The translations under genes and the position numbers were made by a program. 64,000 nucleotides of DNA from Mycobacterium sp. GTDB lineage: Bacteria > Actinomycetota > Actinomycetes > Mycobacteriales > Mycobacteriaceae. Within the stretch, counting starts at the first letter, position 1. Each line of letters begins with the position of its first letter. The stretch lies in NCBI GenBank assembly GCA_018401645.1, contig JAGYKK010000005.1, positions 1 through 64,000 on the forward strand. The letters are read 5' to 3'. Below are positions 60,672 through 64,000 of this stretch, one piece after another. Under the pieces are notes generated by a model. The model was not told the DNA's origin, made no database searches, and saw only the letters and a program-made list of their open reading frames with translations.

Positions 60672-62832
60672 ATGAATGCCCGGCCTTCGGACACCGCCTT
60701 CGCGGCCGCGGTGGAAGCCGTTCGACACGGCGACCAAACCCTCGACGCCGCCGTGGCGGACCTGATCGACCGGCTGACCGAGCGCGAGTTGCTGTGGCTG
60801 CTCGACGGTGATCTGACGATCCTGCGGGGGGTGCGGGAGATGTCGCAGCGGTACAACAAAGTGCCGTTCGAGGGCGGCCGCATCGACCGACTCTGATCCC
60901 GGCATTCGGTTCACCGACGGCCCTCGCGGGGTGGCACTGGGCGCCTCGACTGCATTCCCGGTGGCCATCGCCCGGGCCGCGACCTGGGATATCAACCTTG
61001 AGCGAGAAGTCGCCAGTGTCATCGGTGCCGAAGCCCGTGCGCAGGGCGCCAACCTGTGGGCCGGCACCTGCGTGAACCTGGCCTATGCCCCCGGCTGGGG
61101 TCGGACGCAGGAGTCCTACGGCGAGGACCCGGTTCTGCTCGGCGCGATGGGGCCGCGTCGGTCGAGGGTGTCAACCCGTGGGTGATGTCGTGCGTGAAGC
61201 ACTTCGCGCTCAACTCAATGGAAGAGGCCCGCTTCCGCGTCGACGTCGATGTCGCCGAGGACGTGCTGCACGAGGTTTACCTTCCGCACTTTCGCACGGT
61301 CGTCGAGGCGGGCGTGGATTGCGTGATGAGCGCCTACAACTCGGTGAACGGAACCTGGGCGGGGCAGAACCGATACCTGCTCACCGACGTCCTGCGTGTG
61401 CAGTGGCAATTCACCGGATTCGTGCTGACCGACTTCATCTGGGGGCTTCGCGACCCGGTCGGGTCGGTGGCCGCCGGCCAGGACTTGGAGATGCCCTTCC
61501 GGCAGCAGCGCGCGGGGGCCCTGCCCTCGGCACTGGCGGCCGGAACCCTCAAGCGCACCGACGTCGAACGTGCCGCACACCGGCAACTGTCGGCCCAGAT
61601 CCGATTCGCCGTGCGCGCGCCCGCCCTGGGACAGCCACGAGGACCTCGAGCAGAACCACCGCCGCCTGGCCCGGGAAGTGGCCTGCCGCGGCGCGGTGCT
61701 GCTGTGCAATCAGGTCATCGGGCAGACACCAGCCCTGCCGTTGGTGCAGGATTCACTGTCGCGGGTCGCGCTGCTCGGCGCGTTGGCCGACCGACCCAAC
61801 CAAGGCGATGTCGGCTCGTCAATGGTGAGCCCGCCATCCTCGGTCACGATCCTTGGGGGACTGCGGGAACGGTTGGGCAACAAATTGTTTTATGTCGAGG
61901 GCACCGATCCGACGACGGCGGTTGCCGCAGCGCGCGGCGCTGACGCCGCAGTGGTCGTCGTGGGACTTTCTTCACAGGACGAGGGCGAGTCGATGATCGG
62001 GGTGGATACCGCCTCGACGCAATTGCTCGGCGGGATCGCCCGCTTTCGGCCGGTTGCCGCCGTCGTGGTGCGGATCGCAACCCGGGTGGCCAGGTTCAAG
62101 AAATTCGGTGGCGACCGCCGCGATCTGCGACTGCGCCCCGAGGACGTCGCACTCATCGAGGCGGTGGCGAAGGTCAATGACCGCACCGTGGTGGTGGTCA
62201 TCGGCGGTGGGACGATCGTGCTCGACCCGTGGGACAGCCGCGTCGCCGCGGTGTTGTTGGCGTGGTACCCGGGCATGGAGGGCGGGCACGCAGTTGCCGA
62301 CGTGCTGCTCGGGGATGCCGAGCCGGCTGGGCGGCTCCCGATGGCAATCCCACACCGGCAGGCTGATCTGCCGCAGGTTGATTGGGACACCGATACCGTC
62401 ACCTACGACCGGTGGTGGGGCCAACGCAAACTCGACCGCGACGGCGTCGCCGCTGCCTATCCACTCGGATTCGGCCTGGGCTACACCACATTCGATGTCG
62501 CAGACCTAGAAGTCGGACGACTCGACGGCGAACGGTTCAGTGCCACGGTCACCGTCACCAACACCGGGGTCCGTCGGGGCCGCCATGTCGTCCAGATCTA
62601 CGCGGTGCAATCCGCCGACACCGGACGTCCCGTGCATCATCTGGTCGGCTTCGGGTCGGTATACCTGGAGGCGGGAGCCGGCAATCGGATCGTCATCTAT
62701 TGCTCGCTTCGTCCCATTCAACGCTGGGCCGGAGCCAGTTTCACGTTGGTGGCCAACGACCTCACTATTCGAGCCGCCTCCTATGCCGGTGATCCGGCGG
62801 CGGTAGACGCGACGCTGGCCTTACCGGAGTAG
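60672..62832 (+). pseudogene. Glycoside hydrolase family 3 (beta-glucosidase type) in at least four frame segments
   Basis: MSQRYNKVPFEGGRIDR; GIRFTDGPRGV; GRTQESYGEDPVLLGAM; VNPWVMSCVKHFALNS; YNSVNGTWAGQNRYLLTDVLRVQWQFTGFVLTDFIWG; SRVALLGALADRPNQGDVGSSMVSPPSSVTILGGLRERLG; ERFSATVTVTNTGVRRGRHVVQIY. Confidence 0.9.
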
Positions 62833-62859
62833 CGGGGTTTGCCGCTACTGTCACAACCC

Positions 62860-63579
62860 GTGAGCGCTCGTTTCGAGGAGTTGGGTTGGCAGCAGACATC
62901 GATGGGGGTGATGAGTCTGCGCCGGCGCTTCGACCTGACGGTGCAGGCCGACGTCTTCGAGGTCAAACTCGATGACGAACATTTAATGTCAAGCCTGTTC
63001 ACCGCCGCCGAAAAGGAGTTGGCCCGCCTTGGTCTGGCCCGCGCCCCGGGAACGGCGCTGGACGTCATCGTCGGCGGCCTCGGCTTGGGCTATACGGCCC
63101 ATGAAGCGTTGCGCTGCAGTCGGATTCGAACCCTGACCGTCATCGAGTACTGCGATGCGGTGATCGGCTGGCATGAGCGAGAACTATTTCCGGACACAGC
63201 CGGTCTGGCCGCCGATGACCGGGTCGCGCTGGTGTGTGGTGATTTCTTCGTCGCCGCCATGGACGGGGTTGGATTCGATCCGAACCGCCCGGGACGGACC
63301 TACGACGCGATCCTGCTCGACATCGACCACTCGCCCCGACACCTGCTTCATGACCCGCACGCGCCGTTTTACACCGCCGCGGGCCTGCATTGCGCATCCT
63401 CGCGTCTGGTGCCGGGCGGGGTGTTCGCCATGTGGTCCGACGATCCCCCGGACGACGTCTTCAGCGCGCTGCTTGATTCCGTGTTCACAGATGTCGAGGC
63501 CCGCACGGTCTGGTTCGACAATCCGCTGACCCGCGACCGATCAGCGGCAACCATCTACCTCGCGACGCGGCGCCAGTAA
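62860..63579 (+). CDS. Spermidine synthase-like protein
   Basis: LDVIVGGLGLGYTAHEALRCSRIRTLTVIEYCDAVIGWHERELFP, YDAILLDIDHSPRHLL, LVPGGVFAMWSDDPPDDVF. Confidence 0.88.
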   Translation: MSARFEELGWQQTSMGVMSLRRRFDLTVQADVFEVKLDDEHLMSSLFTAAEKELARLGLARAPGTALDVIVGGLGLGYTAHEALRCSRIRTLTVIEYCDAVIGWHERELFPDTAGLAADDRVALVCGDFFVAAMDGVGFDPNRPGRTYDAILLDIDHSPRHLLHDPHAPFYTAAGLHCASSRLVPGGVFAMWSDDPPDDVFSALLDSVFTDVEARTVWFDNPLTRDRSAATIYLATRRQ

Positions 63580-63635
63580 CACCGCACACTCCGCGGCGTA
63601 ACGCCCGCCAGCGCGGCAGGTCAGGTTTATGGCGC

Positions 63636-64000
63636 TTAAGCGACAGTGATGTGGATGTGGTCAAAGTGGGCCGGCACCCGCCACATCGTGTAGATCACAC
63701 CGAAGCGGACCGCCTGACTGTGAATGTCGGCGAGGATCGCATCCCCAAGGCCCATGTCATCGAGCATGATATCGATCGCGCGCCCGCTCGGATGATCCGG
63801 AAGCGGATCAGCACGCACGCCGCCGATGGACCGCACGCCGGGGTAGGTGGCCATGACGTAGCCGGCAAGGCTGCGAGCATTGGGCACCAGACCACCCATG
63901 CCCACCGTGGGGATCGGCCTGATCGGGCCCAACGCCGCGACCACCGCCGCCGGCATCACGGTCAACACGGCCTGTTGCGAGGGGGGAAGCAGGGCGAACT
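63636..64000 (-). CDS. M15/extensin-like cell-wall peptidase-like domain protein, 5' end beyond window
   Basis: VPNARSLAGYVMATYPGVRSIGGVRADPLPDHPSGRAIDIMLDDMGLGDAI...VIYTMWRVPAHFDHIHITVA; HxxxRAID and HFDHIH metal-ligand pattern. The open frame continues past the listed start. Confidence 0.6.
   Translation of the reverse strand, partial: FALLPPSQQAVLTVMPAAVVAALGPIRPIPTVGMGGLVPNARSLAGYVMATYPGVRSIGGVRADPLPDHPSGRAIDIMLDDMGLGDAILADIHSQAVRFGVIYTMWRVPAHFDHIHITVA

Overview
GC-rich chromosomal window from a Mycobacteriaceae-type actinobacterium. From about 1.7 to 15.7 kb the gene content and strand order match what I remember of the M. tuberculosis Rv3837c-Rv3852 block: histidine phosphatase, pheA, LCP protein, glpQ1, Rv3843c-like, sodA, Rv3847-like, espR, Rv3850/DUF6474 and the hns-like PAKK protein. 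The ferritin bfrB is absent from its usual place, and a translationally coupled three-gene operon sits next to espR: a secreted/anchored W/P-rich protein, a HELGH metalloprotease and a MAB_1171c-like membrane protein. Downstream lie a PonA2-like PBP with a PASTA domain, a paired acyl-CoA dehydrogenase locus, WS/DGAT, hrpA, a second S53 (sedolisin) peptidase, a GlcNAc PTS/nagB/nagA locus, a DUF1254 protein, an SLC13 permease coupled to a membrane-anchored ABC_sub_bind-like protein, a TetR/FAD oxidase/PhlG-like hydrolase/DUF1330 operon with a perfect palindromic operator, a signal-peptide PE-PPE-domain hydrolase, prfC, an ABC-F ATPase, a fused HadA/HadB-like dehydratase, CutC, an MFS transporter, GH3 and spermidine synthase. 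A dominant signal is the high density of 1-nt frameshifts and a few in-frame stops in otherwise well-conserved genes. Many fall in G/C/A homopolymers, which suggests assembly indel error more than biological decay. I found no tRNA, rRNA, IS element, prophage or CRISPR array. No database search was possible; family names come from motif recognition.
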